64,000 nt of DNA from ENR-C587 sp942493235 (GTDB lineage: Bacteria; Bacteroidota; Ignavibacteria; Kapaibacteriales; UBA2268), in assembly GCA_942493235.1 (NCBI GenBank), contig OW818676.1, positions 2,604,001 through 2,668,000 on the forward strand, given 5' to 3'. How positions within the stretch are numbered: the stretch's first letter is position 1; the number at the start of each line of letters is the position of its first letter. Shown here piece after piece: positions 24,696 to 34,909 of the stretch. The notes under the pieces are model-generated. The model was not told the origin of the DNA and ran no database searches. It saw only the letters and a program-made list of their open reading frames with translations. The translations under genes were made by a program, and so were the position numbers.

Positions 24696-26702
24696 ATGAA
24701 AAAGCTTGTTCTTAGAAAAAGAGAAGAAAACAGTACTGTTAAAAGAATAAATTATAAAATCAACTACGAAAATGATTTAAACGCAGCTCAATATGAAGCA
24801 GTTATGCACAATGACGGAGCTGCTTTGGTAATTGCAGGAGCCGGTACCGGTAAGACTCGGACTCTGATTTATCGGGTTTCACGCTTGATAGAAGACGGTC
24901 GTCAACCGGAAACTATATTACTATTAACATTTACCAGAAAATCTGCTGGTGAAATGCTACGAAGAGCTTCATTAATGCTTGACGGCAGGGCAGAGAAGGT
25001 TTCCGGTGGTACCTTCCATTCATTTGCTATGAGTGTTCTGAGAAAGCATGCTAATTTAATAGGTTATGATAATGCTTTTACCATATTAGACCAGTCAGAC
25101 ATAGAGGAAACAATTAATTTATTACGCACTCAACGTAAATTCGATAAAACATCGCGGAGATTTCCACGTAAAGAGACACTATCCAGAGTTTACAATTTGG
25201 CAATTAACCGTTGCAAACCCGTTGAAGATATAGTTTTTAAAGATTTTCCTCAATTTAAAGAAGAAATCGAAAATATTAATCTGCTATTTGAAGAATTTAG
25301 AGCTTATAAACATCAATACAACCTGATGGATTATGATGATATGTTAGTTAACCTATTAGTATTATTAATGGATAAACCGAAAATCAAAGAAGAAATATCG
25401 AGACGCCATTCTAATATCATGGTTGATGAATATCAAGATACTAATAAGCTTCAGCATGAGATAGTAGTCCGTCTTGCTGATGAGCGAGAGAATATAATGG
25501 CTGTCGGCGACGATGCCCAGAGCATTTATTCGTTTCGTGGAGCAGAATTCCAGAATATAATGGATTTCCCTAAGTCATTTCAAAATTGTAAGATATATAC
25601 TATCGAAGAAAATTATAGAAGCTCTCAACCAATATTAAATTTGACTAACGCAATTATCGAAGATTCGGCTATTAAATATAAAAAAGAATTATTTTCTAAC
25701 CGCGAACTGGGGCAGAATCCGTTTATTATTACTGCCGAAAATGAGAGACAACAGTCCGAATTTGTTATTCAGCAGATATTGGAGCTTCGTGAAGAAGGAA
25801 TTCCTTTAGATGATATGGTAGTACTAATTAGAAGCGGATTTCTATCATTTGATTTGGAGATAGAACTTAGTAAATCAAACATACCGTTTAAGAAAATCGG
25901 TGGGATGAAATTTGTAGAAACTGCTCATATCAAAGATGTGATGGCATTTTTTAAATTATTTGCCAATCCTCGCGATGCGGTCAGTTGGCACAGAGTATTG
26001 CTGATGCTTGACGGAGTCGGGCCACGCACCGCTCAAAAAGTAATTGATATGCTGATTCATAATAATTTTGATTTTATGAAAAATCCGGATTTTAATTACG
26101 AAGCAAAGGGCAGTTCATCTATTAATGCTTTATTTGATTTTCTGAAAGAGACATACTCAACTAAAGAATCAATCAGCGAGAAAGCTGAACAGATTATTAA
26201 ATTTTTAGAGCCGCTATTGACAAAAAAATATGATGACTTTAGCCGTCGTAAGAAAGACCTTGATATGTTTATCTCTATTGCAGATAAATACAAAAATCTT
26301 AATGATTTTCTGACCGATATGGCAATAGAGCCGCCAATTGAATCAGTAGTCGATGTTGATGATGCTTCCAAAGAAGATGAATTACTTACTATTTCGACTA
26401 TTCACTCGGCTAAAGGACTTGAGTGGAGGGTAGTATTCATTATCTGGGTATTAGACGGACGCTTTCCTGCTTCGAAATCGATTGCCTCTATGGATACGCT
26501 TGAAGAAGAGCGTAGATTATTTTATGTTGCCTGTACGCGAGCTAAGGATTATCTATATCTGACTTATCCGATGAATATTTTTGACCGTGAATCTGGCACT
26601 ATTTTATCTCTTCCGTCTCGCTTCATTCAATCAATTACAGAATCAATGGCAGAGAGATTCTTATTAGAAGATTCAAATGAGCGTACCGACGATGAACTTT
26701 AA
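24696..26702 (+). CDS. UvrD/Rep-family ATP-dependent DNA helicase
   Basis: The 668-residue superfamily 1A helicase shows Walker A/Q-region LVIAGAGTGKTRTLIYRV, motif II in IMVDEYQDTNKLQ, motif III in AVGDDAQSIYSFRGA, motif IV ENYRS, motif V in TIHSAKGLEWRVVFI and motif VI in LFYVACTRAKDYLYL. This set defines 3'-5' translocating helicases such as PcrA, Rep and UvrD. Length is a little short of PcrA (about 720), with a reduced C-terminal tail, so I do not choose among the names. ATG at 24696, transcribed alone. Confidence 0.9.
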   Translation: MKKLVLRKREENSTVKRINYKINYENDLNAAQYEAVMHNDGAALVIAGAGTGKTRTLIYRVSRLIEDGRQPETILLLTFTRKSAGEMLRRASLMLDGRAEKVSGGTFHSFAMSVLRKHANLIGYDNAFTILDQSDIEETINLLRTQRKFDKTSRRFPRKETLSRVYNLAINRCKPVEDIVFKDFPQFKEEIENINLLFEEFRAYKHQYNLMDYDDMLVNLLVLLMDKPKIKEEISRRHSNIMVDEYQDTNKLQHEIVVRLADERENIMAVGDDAQSIYSFRGAEFQNIMDFPKSFQNCKIYTIEENYRSSQPILNLTNAIIEDSAIKYKKELFSNRELGQNPFIITAENERQQSEFVIQQILELREEGIPLDDMVVLIRSGFLSFDLEIELSKSNIPFKKIGGMKFVETAHIKDVMAFFKLFANPRDAVSWHRVLLMLDGVGPRTAQKVIDMLIHNNFDFMKNPDFNYEAKGSSSINALFDFLKETYSTKESISEKAEQIIKFLEPLLTKKYDDFSRRKKDLDMFISIADKYKNLNDFLTDMAIEPPIESVVDVDDASKEDELLTISTIHSAKGLEWRVVFIIWVLDGRFPASKSIASMDTLEEERRLFYVACTRAKDYLYLTYPMNIFDRESGTILSLPSRFIQSITESMAERFLLEDSNERTDDEL

Positions 26703-26837
26703 TTTTCTAACATCAATATACTTTTGTCAATAAACTAATGTTGATTTTAATCATTATTATCTCCGAAATATATTTGTTATTAAATGATAAATAATGTATA
26801 TTTGTTATGACATCTTTTACCAATACTCGAGAAAATT

Positions 26838-29405
26838 ATGAAAAAGATTTTTCTATTTTTAGCCCTAATGTTTTTTACTTATAATTCAAATGCACAGCAT
26901 TATCCTGAAGTTAAAGATAGCCGCCCGAGAATCTATATTGATTCTGCCAGATTTGCATATTTAGCAGCCAATAGGACAATAGGTGAATGCGGAGAGACGT
27001 ATTCTCGATTTATTAATGCCGTTTATTCTAATTGGTACAATGACCCCGAGCTTTATTTATTAGAGGAGGACAGCACTAAATGGACTTGGACTTTTACTTC
27101 AAAGTGGGCAAGCACTCAGTGCAAGATGGTAGCTTCTATTTATCAAATTACCAAAGACCCGCTCGATCTTAAACGTTGCAGATTTATAGCTGATAAAATT
27201 ATAACTTTTTACGATACACTTGATTTCGATAATTATGACTGGTACACAAATGAGAATTTTATTAGGGCATTCAGCGATGATGCCGGAATTCTTCTTGACT
27301 GGTGCTACAAAGATTTCAGTCCAGAAATACGAAGCAGATTTGTACAGACTTATTTTAAAGTAAATCAATATTTTATGGATACATATATTACTTCATCTGC
27401 CGGCAACAGCTATGTATCCAGCCATAATGCTTGGAATACAATTTATGCTAACCAAAACTCAATAGTATTATACAATGCCGATGAATTTTCTGCAGGGCAG
27501 AGGGATACTGTCAAAAACTGGTACGAGATAGTATATGAAAAATGGATATACGAATTTATGCCTTGCTACAGCTACTATCGTGATGATGACGGAGGCTGGA
27601 ATTGGACTGCCGCATACTCAATGTGGAGCTTAGTTGACCAATTCCAACTATTTGAAAATATGAAGATAGCCACGGGTAAAGATTTCTATCATGATTTGCC
27701 TTGGGTTAGAAATTCAATTAATCAATATTGGTATTTTATTCAGCCTGATGAGTGGACAATCAATTGGGGAGATGGCTTCACGAAATTAGATGCCGATAGA
27801 GTGATGCACATTCATGCACGCGAATTTAATGACCCACGTAGCCAATGGTTAGCTCAATATTATTCAAAATTTGAAAATATAGGGTGGACTGTGCCTCTAT
27901 TTAATAATTTACTTTATAAAGATTTTGAAATGCCATATATCGAGAAGCCTAATCTGCCACTAAATTGGTGGGCGGATAAAGTCGGATTATCTGTTAGCCG
28001 CACCGGCTGGGATTCATCTGCGGCTTTGGTATGGTTTTTTAACTCTCCTTCAAAAAAAGCAGCTCACGAGCATCGTGATAATAATTCGTTTTGTGTATAT
28101 AAATATGCTCCTCAAATAATTAATTCTGGATATTATTACTCTTATGGTAATTCTCATTATAATAATTATTATCAGAGGACAATTGCTCATAATAGTATAG
28201 TAGTATATGATTCAACTGAAAAGTTTTATAACGGTGGGAATTTAGTTAGTAATGATGGCGGGCAAATGGAATCACCCACTTTGATGAATTATGAAGATAT
28301 ATTCGAACCTCAATATCAAAAAGGTAAATGGCTACAATTTGTTGATGATGACGACTATTGCTATAGCGTTGCTGATGCCAAACAAAGCTATGACACCAGC
28401 AAGCTCGATAAATTTATTCGTAAGTCCTTATTCTATAAACCCGATAAATTGATTATTCTTGATCAAGTCCACTTGAAAAACATTGAAACTGCACAGCGAG
28501 ATGCTAAATTTGTACTTCATTTCCAGAATAAACCCGTAATTAATGGTGAAATTATAAATACTAATGTAGCAGATCATATCGAAACTTTTAACGGAAAAGA
28601 CGTTTATCAAGCTAATCGCGGGGGAAATGTAGCTATTCGTACACTTCTGCCGGAAAATACCCAAACTACTCGCATAGGTGGCGAAGGCTATGAATTTTAC
28701 GTTGATGGAGTAAACTATCCTGTTGAAGTTGAGATGGATTCAATTAATACAACCCCAGGCAAATGGAGAATAGAAGTTTCACCGACTCAAGTAAAAGACA
28801 GTCTTACTTTTCTGCATATAATTTCAATAGGAGATTCGACTAATCCTGCAAAAGCTCAAGGTACAGTATATCAGAGTAAATCTTCTGATATAGCCGATTT
28901 GGATAGTATTATTTTCTTCTTTGATAATAATGCCCAATATAATAATATACATTTGGCAGATAGTATCTTGGGTAATAGAAATGTCGAATTAGTCTTTTTG
29001 GACTTATCACCATTTAATTCTTATCAATTATTAATTAACGGAAATAATGAAACTATAATTCACACAGATTCTTATGGTATTGTTCGGTCTAAATTATATC
29101 TTAATTCGGGATTTAATAAAATAGAATTATATGGAATAATAATTGATAATGTCGAGGATAATAGTAAAAAAGATTTTGTTATATCACCTAATCCAAATTC
29201 GGGACAATTCAAAATTGAATTTAACGATGATATTTTTGAAAATCTTTTAGTTAAAGTATTCGATATTTCAGGCAAAAAAGTATTTGAAGAAATTAGTTAT
29301 ACTAATCAAATGATTAATTTAGAAAATCAAGGAATCGGTACTTATTTTATCAATATAACTGGTAAAAATATTAATAAAACTTATAAAGTATCAATTACTA
29401 AATAA
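26838..29405 (+). CDS. Heparinase II/III-like polysaccharide lyase with T9SS sorting domain
   Basis: The 855-residue secreted protein has a signal peptide (MKKIFLFLALMFFTYNSNAQ). An alpha-helical toroid region (about residues 30-350) is followed by a beta-sandwich. At the junction is the heparinase II/III pattern KKAAHEHRDNNSFCVYKYAP with catalytic-type His/Arg and a Tyr-rich stretch. The C-terminus is a type IX sorting tail (VISPNPNSGQFKIEF, KVFDISGKKVFEE, GTYFINITGKNINKTYKVSITK). Enzymes of this group cleave uronic-acid polysaccharides such as heparin, alginate or ulvan. The exact polymer cannot be told from sequence. Confidence 0.85.
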   Translation: MKKIFLFLALMFFTYNSNAQHYPEVKDSRPRIYIDSARFAYLAANRTIGECGETYSRFINAVYSNWYNDPELYLLEEDSTKWTWTFTSKWASTQCKMVASIYQITKDPLDLKRCRFIADKIITFYDTLDFDNYDWYTNENFIRAFSDDAGILLDWCYKDFSPEIRSRFVQTYFKVNQYFMDTYITSSAGNSYVSSHNAWNTIYANQNSIVLYNADEFSAGQRDTVKNWYEIVYEKWIYEFMPCYSYYRDDDGGWNWTAAYSMWSLVDQFQLFENMKIATGKDFYHDLPWVRNSINQYWYFIQPDEWTINWGDGFTKLDADRVMHIHAREFNDPRSQWLAQYYSKFENIGWTVPLFNNLLYKDFEMPYIEKPNLPLNWWADKVGLSVSRTGWDSSAALVWFFNSPSKKAAHEHRDNNSFCVYKYAPQIINSGYYYSYGNSHYNNYYQRTIAHNSIVVYDSTEKFYNGGNLVSNDGGQMESPTLMNYEDIFEPQYQKGKWLQFVDDDDYCYSVADAKQSYDTSKLDKFIRKSLFYKPDKLIILDQVHLKNIETAQRDAKFVLHFQNKPVINGEIINTNVADHIETFNGKDVYQANRGGNVAIRTLLPENTQTTRIGGEGYEFYVDGVNYPVEVEMDSINTTPGKWRIEVSPTQVKDSLTFLHIISIGDSTNPAKAQGTVYQSKSSDIADLDSIIFFFDNNAQYNNIHLADSILGNRNVELVFLDLSPFNSYQLLINGNNETIIHTDSYGIVRSKLYLNSGFNKIELYGIIIDNVEDNSKKDFVISPNPNSGQFKIEFNDDIFENLLVKVFDISGKKVFEEISYTNQMINLENQGIGTYFINITGKNINKTYKVSITK

Positions 29406-29447
29406 TATAGTATAGTTGCAAAACTCGAATTAATGATATTTGCACTG

Positions 29448-29484
29448 CATCACAACCTGACTCTAAAACGTCAGGTTATGATGC
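29448..29484 (+). terminator. Terminator after the lyase gene
   Basis: 15-bp arms GCATCACAACCTGAC and GTCAGGTTATGATGC (one mismatch) with a 7-base loop, 43 bp beyond the stop, followed by an AT-rich run including TTTTT. Confidence 0.75.
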
Positions 29485-29647
29485 CATATTTAAATTTTTC
29501 AATCTTATATAAATTGCATGAATTTTGAATTTTGAAACATTCCGGAATTGATATAAGTAATTATATCCCAATACAGTTGTAATAGTTGTATAGGTTTGAA
29601 TAAATAAAAAATCTAAATAGATTACTTTATTAATGCGTCGGTATACA

Positions 29648-29947
29648 CTATTTGATTATAGCAGCTTCGATTAAAGCGTTATTAAACGGCACAGATTTAC
29701 TAAATGGAATTTGGCTTAATATCTTTGTTGGCTCTGAAGTTAACATTTCCAAAACCGATACATGCTTCTCTGCAGATATAGCTAATGCACTCGTCTTTGG
29801 CAATAAAACAGGATATTGTAAATCAATTGGAGATTTTCTTATGTATTCTGTAACTTCCTTTTCGGAATTGCTTTTATTAATTTGAAATAAATACTCGTTG
29901 TTATGACGGGTTTTATCATTTAATGGCATTGTTGATTTATTTTTCAT
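29648..29947 (-). CDS. Doubtful small hypothetical protein
   Basis: A 99-residue reading frame from an ATG at 29947 with natural-looking composition (NNEYLFQINKSNSEKEVTEY) and no signal peptide. There is no convincing ribosome site, and a 77-codon frame on the other strand overlaps it almost completely. I recognise no family. It could be a real small gene or chance. Confidence 0.3.
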   Translation of the reverse strand: MKNKSTMPLNDKTRHNNEYLFQINKSNSEKEVTEYIRKSPIDLQYPVLLPKTSALAISAEKHVSVLEMLTSEPTKILSQIPFSKSVPFNNALIEAAIIK

Positions 29948-30415
29948 TGGGCTACTCTAAAGCTTTCTTTTTATTTTATTAAATTTCTAATATTACTTAA
30001 ACTATTTCGTACTTATTGCTTGAAATTAAACTAATGCTTTTGCATTAGGGATATTGAAGATCTCATTTTTACGATTGATAAGAGCAAATGATATTATCAA
30101 ATTTGATTCAGCTATTGCCAATATTAATATCTAATATTGATTTTCTTTCACTATAGTATTCAAACTTAACCTTAAAAACTAACAAATCCAAATTTAATAC
30201 TATATTAATCTATATATTATTATAGATTAATCCATGATTTTATTTATTTGAGTATAATAAAATTGTATTCATTTGATATAATTCAATAGACATCAACATG
30301 TAGCTTCGGAGGCGGTAATGATATTGCTAAAATTAATTTCAAATAGATGATAGTATATTGTGGATAGTGTGAAAACATAAAGAATACTTTTAATGATTTC
30401 TCAAACAGCTTGTTT

Positions 30416-30546
30416 GGGGCTGTCTAATAAGCTCTAAAATCGGAATATTGTCATACTGAGCGAAGCGAAGTATCCATATAAGTCAATGTATTGCAAAGTA
30501 GTGGATTCTTCACTTCGTTCAGAATGACTACATTTTAGACAGCTTC
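30416..30546. repeat. MITE-like repeat family 1, copy D
   Basis: Starts GGGGCTGTCTAA and ends TTTTAGACAGCTTC as inverted termini. Inside, GAGCGAAGCGAAGTATCC faces GGATTCTTCACTTCGTTC, so this copy also folds into a long hairpin. Confidence 0.85.
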
Positions 30547-30716
30547 TCGAATAGAAGAGGCGATAAAAATTGCGGTCATTTACAATAGATTAGCAGATTT
30601 TCCACAGCCTCTTATTGTGGATAGTGTGTTAAAGTACAAAAAAATTGAAAGACATTGTATTTAAAGCTGGGCATGTAAATTTAAAATTGAGTAATCAGCA
30701 ATAAGGAACGAAAAGA

Positions 30717-30750
30717 AAAAAGCCACATATTAACTAAGTATGTGGCTTTT
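30717..30750 (-). terminator. Terminator downstream of pyrB
   Basis: Arms AAAAGCCACATA and TATGTGGCTTTT with a short loop, about 25 bp beyond the leftward pyrB stop. A/T-runs on both sides. Confidence 0.85.
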
Positions 30751-30773
30751 AAATTTTATACTTAGTTAACCAA

Positions 30774-31709
30774 TTATATTGACAAATGCTTCGAGAGCAG
30801 CGAGAGCAATGCCATTCTAATAAATACTCCGTGAGTAACTTGCGTTTGGATTAATACATTCGGAAAAGAGCTAATTGTATAATCTAATTCAATACCGTAA
30901 TTAACCGGTCCCGGATGCAATAATACTAATTCGGGTTTTCGACTAAAATGCTCGAAATTAACACCATAGTACATAGAAAACTCACGAATAGAAGGTAACA
31001 GTCCCGATTCCATTCTTTCTCTTTGCAATCTAAGCACCAAAGCAACATCAGCCCAGTCGACAGCTTCATCAATATTGTCAATAATTTCTATATCCCAATA
31101 ATTAAGCCTTTTGGGTAATAGTGTGCCCGGAGTACATAATTTAACTTCAGCACCAAGAGTTTTTAATAAGGTTATATTAGAGCGAGCAACGCGGCTATGT
31201 AATATATCGCCGATTATACAAACTTTTAATCCTTTAATTCTACCGAAATATTTTTCTAAAGTAAAAGCATCTAATAGTGCCTGCGTAGGATGCTCGTGTT
31301 TACCGTCGCCGGCATTTAATACTATACCGTTAGTATTTTCTTGTAAGAATTTAGGTACACCGGAAGCTCCGTGCCTAACAACATACATCTGAACGCCCAT
31401 AGCTTCGATAGTACGTAAAGTATCGATTAACGATTCACCCTTAGCCAGAGACGACGAAGATGATTGAAACGAAAGAGTATCGGCTGATAAGCGTTTGGCA
31501 GCAAGTTCAAAAGATAATTTTGTACGAGTAGAATTTTCAAAGAAAGCTAAAGCGACTGTAATTCCTTTTAAATCATCAAATTTAACACCCGGCTTATAAT
31601 TATCAATGAAGAATTGAGCTTTATCAAAAATAATTCTGATGTCTTCGGCAGTTAAATCATCAGCCTGCAGCAGATAGGGTCGAGAGATAGTTTTTTCAGA
31701 CATATACAT
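30774..31709 (-). CDS. pyrB: Aspartate carbamoyltransferase, catalytic chain
   Basis: The 311-residue enzyme condenses carbamoyl phosphate with aspartate in pyrimidine synthesis. The carbamoyl-phosphate site reads FENSTRTKLSFE. SSSSLAKGESLIDT, HPTQALLDAFT and HPGPVN are present. After HPGPVN the usual Arg of the HPxPxNR pattern is Tyr in this copy (NYGIE). There is no regulatory chain gene beside it, so it is the unregulated or independently regulated kind. I start at the ATG 31709; the first in-frame codon upstream is TTG and another ATG is 6 bases further in. Confidence 0.93.
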   Translation of the reverse strand: MYMSEKTISRPYLLQADDLTAEDIRIIFDKAQFFIDNYKPGVKFDDLKGITVALAFFENSTRTKLSFELAAKRLSADTLSFQSSSSSLAKGESLIDTLRTIEAMGVQMYVVRHGASGVPKFLQENTNGIVLNAGDGKHEHPTQALLDAFTLEKYFGRIKGLKVCIIGDILHSRVARSNITLLKTLGAEVKLCTPGTLLPKRLNYWDIEIIDNIDEAVDWADVALVLRLQRERMESGLLPSIREFSMYYGVNFEHFSRKPELVLLHPGPVNYGIELDYTISSFPNVLIQTQVTHGVFIRMALLSLLSKHLSI

Positions 31710-31761
31710 ATCATTCAATATATTTAAACATATTTTTTTTTAAAAATCTTACAAAAATAAC

Positions 31762-31793
31762 AAAAAAGCCGTTACAATGAACGGCTTATTTTT
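31762..31793 (-). terminator. Terminator after the HU gene
   Basis: Stem AAGCCGTT/AACGGCTT with a 5-base loop, flanked by an A-run and T-rich DNA, 26 bp beyond the HU stop. Confidence 0.85.
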
Positions 31794-31812
31794 AAAATGT
31801 GCAAAAAAAGCA

Positions 31813-32130
31813 TTATTTTTTCTTTGCGACTTTTTTCTTAGGTTGCGGTTTAACATCGACTCTTTCGGAAAGAGCTTTGCCTGGTTTGAATTTAGCAACT
31901 TTTTTTGCAGGAATTTGAATTGCGGAACCATCTTTAGGACTTCTTCCGGTGCGAGCTTGTCTTTCTGATACTTTAAATGTACCAAAACCTATTAATGTAA
32001 TGTCGCCACCTTTTTCTAATTCAGCTGTAATGGCTTCTACGAAACCTTTAAGGCAAGATTCAACATCAGCTTTTTTTATGCCAAGTTCTTTGGCAACTGC
32101 ATCAACGAGCTGGGCTTTGTTAAGACTCAT
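31813..32130 (-). CDS. HU/IHF-family DNA-binding protein
   Basis: The 105-residue protein has the HU core (LNKAQLVDAVAKELGIKK, then GFGTFKVSERQARTGRSP with the beta-arm, then AKFKPGKALSERV). It continues in a short basic tail (KPQPKKKVAKKK), giving 15 or so residues more than a minimal HU. Such tails add non-specific DNA binding. The ATG at 32130 is used: GGGG lies about 6 bases upstream, while the next start upstream is a TTG. Confidence 0.92.
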   Translation of the reverse strand: MSLNKAQLVDAVAKELGIKKADVESCLKGFVEAITAELEKGGDITLIGFGTFKVSERQARTGRSPKDGSAIQIPAKKVAKFKPGKALSERVDVKPQPKKKVAKKK

Positions 32131-32461
32131 TTTTAACCCCAATGAAATTTTTGAAAAAATGTAATTGTCTGCGACTCTAAAATATATGATTTTTTCGATG
32201 TTTGCAAGAAATATTTATTTTCAATTTCTTTTTTTATCATAAAATTGCGTTTTTTTTGAATATTTTTTAGAAAATTGTCTAATATTCGACAGATTAATAA
32301 ATCATATAAGTTTCGATTCATATTTGCACCCCATAAACAGCCGATTTATCGTTTTTTGTTAGTCTAATATAATATATTAAAAATGCTCATAAATTTGCAA
32401 ACATTTTATAAAATGGGCAGAATCGCGTTCTGCCCTTAAATGAAATATAATATAGTTATTT
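32131..32461. other. AT-rich gap with a terminator
   Basis: No gene. A hairpin with arms GGGCAGAA/TTCTGCCC at 32415-32435 serves as terminator of the leftward TonB receptor gene. The remainder is very AT-rich and should contain the HU promoter, which I cannot fix exactly. Confidence 0.6.
32415..32435 (-). terminator. Terminator after the TonB receptor gene
   Basis: Stem GGGCAGAA/TTCTGCCC with a 5-base loop, then A/T-rich sequence reading ATTTTATAAAATG on the reverse strand. Confidence 0.8.
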
Positions 32462-34777
32462 TTATAATTCAGTCGAAAGACCAACAAAAATTGATTGAGG
32501 TCTTGCCGGTCCATAAATGTATCCTGCATCACGATTAATTCCTCTGTCAAAATCATTTTGAAAGCTATTTAGAATATTTTGCATACCTAAAGAAATTTCA
32601 AGATTAGGATTTTTTAATATTTTGTATGATATTTTTGTATTTAATTCAAAAAAACCGGAGGATTTATACAAAATATCTTGTTCTATTAGATTATTATCAC
32701 GACCAATTCCTCCTGCATAATGGGGAATATTCATACTTCCGGTAATTATACCCGAGAGATTAAGTGTTAGATCTTTTACCGGTAACCAATTAAAAGTGAA
32801 ATACCCGTATATATCGGGAGTTCTCAGAATATTTTTAGTATATTGAGCAGCGACTCCTTTATTTTCGTCGCCTGATGACCATTGGACTTGAGTATCATAT
32901 TTACTGCTCTGCAAAGTTGTACCGATTTTTATATTTAATGAGTTAATATTAAATTCAGCTTCAGCGGTTAATCCCCGTACAGTAGCATTATTCCCGTTTT
33001 TACGAAGTAAAATCATATTACCTTTCTCAACTATATCTTGTTCTTCTAAAATAAAAGCATCATTAAGATTGGTGTTAAATACTTCAAATGAAATCCCTAT
33101 AGGAAGATTAAAAGGGCGTACTACATAGTCAATTGAAGCACTAAATGATCTCGAATATTCAGGCTTTAGCTCGTCAGATAATTTAATTACCATACCTCCG
33201 CCATTAACTTGAGTAATATGCAAGTCTTCGTCAAATGCTTGAGGAGCTCTATATCCGGTAGAAAAACTGAATCTCAGAGATAAATCTTCAATCGGTTTTA
33301 GCATTAAGTTAGCTCTTGGGCTGATAATGAGATTTTCAATCATATTGTGTTTATCAAATCGAGAACCAAAAACCAAGTCCAGCCAATCATTAACGCACCA
33401 GTCATCTTGTACATAAAATCCGTTAGTAGTAACCTCTTGATGAATAATTCTATTATAGGCAGGAGCCAAGTCGTCCATATTATCGTAATTATATTCATAG
33501 CCTGCTATAATTATATGCTCTCCCCATAAATCATTTTGCAGATGACTATATTGAATACCCAAAGCATTAGTTTGATTATCAGTCGTACCGTAAGCGTTTA
33601 TATCTCTATTTGCTCCGTAATAGCTGTTACGCTTAGTAACTTGATAAGAAGCATAGGAAGTTAGTTTATCATTAGTAGAGCCAATATACTGCTCGTATTG
33701 AGCTTGGAATACATTAGTATTATGCTTAGTACTTTCGCAAATATTAGCTTGATGCTGTGGCAAATCAAGCGAATCACCTCCGCGTATTTCATGATAAACC
33801 GTATGATACTCAAATGATATTTTACTTAAATAGTTTGGTTTATAGAATAGATTTCCGCCTAATGTTTTTACATTAAGTCTGCCGACTTCAGTAAAGCCGT
33901 CATTATTTGCGTCCCATTCATCGCGATTATGATTGGTTCCGAATAAAAACAATCCTAAATTCTGCTCATCATTAATAATTGAACCACTGATTTGCACATT
34001 ATTATCTGATTTTTGATTATTAGTATAAGATTGATTTACCGCACATTTGAAAATATTTTCGGCAGGAGTGCGAGTAATTATATTGATTACTCCTGCAATT
34101 GCATTGCCGCCATATAACGAACTTCCTCCACCACGAATAACTTCAACTCTATCTATCATATTAGTCGGTATCTGGTCTAATCCGTAAACGCCATTTAGTG
34201 AAGAGTAAATAGCTTTGCCGTCAATTAATACTTGTGAGTATTTTCCTTCTAAACCGTTTAATCGGACTTGCGAAAATCCGCAATTTTGGCAGTCAGTTTC
34301 AACTCTAAGACCCGGCTGAAAGCTTAATCCGTCCTTTAGACTGATAGATGCTGTTTGTTGGAAGATTTTATCACTAATAACAGATACTTTTATTGGAATA
34401 TCTTGATATACCTTTTCGGATTTAGTTGCAGTAACTATCACATCTCCAGTTCTCGTTTCTGAACTTTTAAGCTCTATAGTTCCCAAATCCAATATTTCAT
34501 CGTTAATAGCGATTTCTTTAATAATTGTTATAGGCTCATATCCAATTGAATGAATAATGAAACTAAACTTTCCCGCAGGAACATTTTTGATTTTAAATTC
34601 CCCCTTGGAGTTACTGATACTACCTAAAGTTGTATTCTGAACTTTTACCGAAGCCCCGATTACAGCTTCCGATTTATTATCTTTATTGATAATTCTACCC
34701 GATACATTAAGAGAATATGCTGCATAATTTGTTAAGCACAGTACTAATATTGTACTTAGAATAGTTTTCTTGAACAT
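32462..34777 (-). CDS. TonB-dependent outer-membrane receptor
   Basis: The 771-residue protein has a signal peptide (MFKKTILSTILVLCLTNYAAYS). A carboxypeptidase-regulatory-like domain covers about residues 24-100 (GRIINKDNKSEAVIGASVKV). The plug follows at about 110-225 (GDVIVTATKSEKVYQDIP; RVEVIRGGGSSLYGGNAIAGVINIITRTP). The rest is a 22-strand-type barrel ending in an aromatic strand. The plug carries a CxxC pair (ETDCQNCGFSQVRLNGLEG), a subgroup trait seen in metal-associated receptors of this phylum. The His-rich membrane protein 349 bp upstream supports a metal role, but the ligand is inferred only. Confidence 0.88.
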   Translation of the reverse strand: MFKKTILSTILVLCLTNYAAYSLNVSGRIINKDNKSEAVIGASVKVQNTTLGSISNSKGEFKIKNVPAGKFSFIIHSIGYEPITIIKEIAINDEILDLGTIELKSSETRTGDVIVTATKSEKVYQDIPIKVSVISDKIFQQTASISLKDGLSFQPGLRVETDCQNCGFSQVRLNGLEGKYSQVLIDGKAIYSSLNGVYGLDQIPTNMIDRVEVIRGGGSSLYGGNAIAGVINIITRTPAENIFKCAVNQSYTNNQKSDNNVQISGSIINDEQNLGLFLFGTNHNRDEWDANNDGFTEVGRLNVKTLGGNLFYKPNYLSKISFEYHTVYHEIRGGDSLDLPQHQANICESTKHNTNVFQAQYEQYIGSTNDKLTSYASYQVTKRNSYYGANRDINAYGTTDNQTNALGIQYSHLQNDLWGEHIIIAGYEYNYDNMDDLAPAYNRIIHQEVTTNGFYVQDDWCVNDWLDLVFGSRFDKHNMIENLIISPRANLMLKPIEDLSLRFSFSTGYRAPQAFDEDLHITQVNGGGMVIKLSDELKPEYSRSFSASIDYVVRPFNLPIGISFEVFNTNLNDAFILEEQDIVEKGNMILLRKNGNNATVRGLTAEAEFNINSLNIKIGTTLQSSKYDTQVQWSSGDENKGVAAQYTKNILRTPDIYGYFTFNWLPVKDLTLNLSGIITGSMNIPHYAGGIGRDNNLIEQDILYKSSGFFELNTKISYKILKNPNLEISLGMQNILNSFQNDFDRGINRDAGYIYGPARPQSIFVGLSTEL

Positions 34778-34909
34778 TTTTCTTGACCTTTATTATTTTT
34801 TAATTTTGAATTTACTAATTTGGCTCATCATTACCATTAAGTGCAATGATATTTCTATTTTATAATTACATTTGCGAATTGAAATAGTACAAATAAAGTC
34901 TCATTTATC

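Larger units (their letters stand above)
29406..30773. other. 1.4 kb gene-poor gap
   Basis: Contains a terminator at 29448-29484, one doubtful small reading frame (29648-29947, reverse), family 1 repeat copy D, a terminator for pyrB, and a short direct repeat TTGTGGATAGTGTG near 30359 and 30617. The remainder is AT-rich with no gene that I can support. Confidence 0.6.

Noticed and set aside
29652..29885. A 77-codon forward frame opposite the doubtful gene at 29648-29947
   Set aside because: The two frames overlap fully. The reverse one has the more natural composition, so this one is taken as a shadow.
32133..32321. A 62-codon reverse frame upstream of the HU gene
   Set aside because: Composition is that of AT-rich DNA (Lys/Phe/Ile/Asn) and it covers the HU promoter region.
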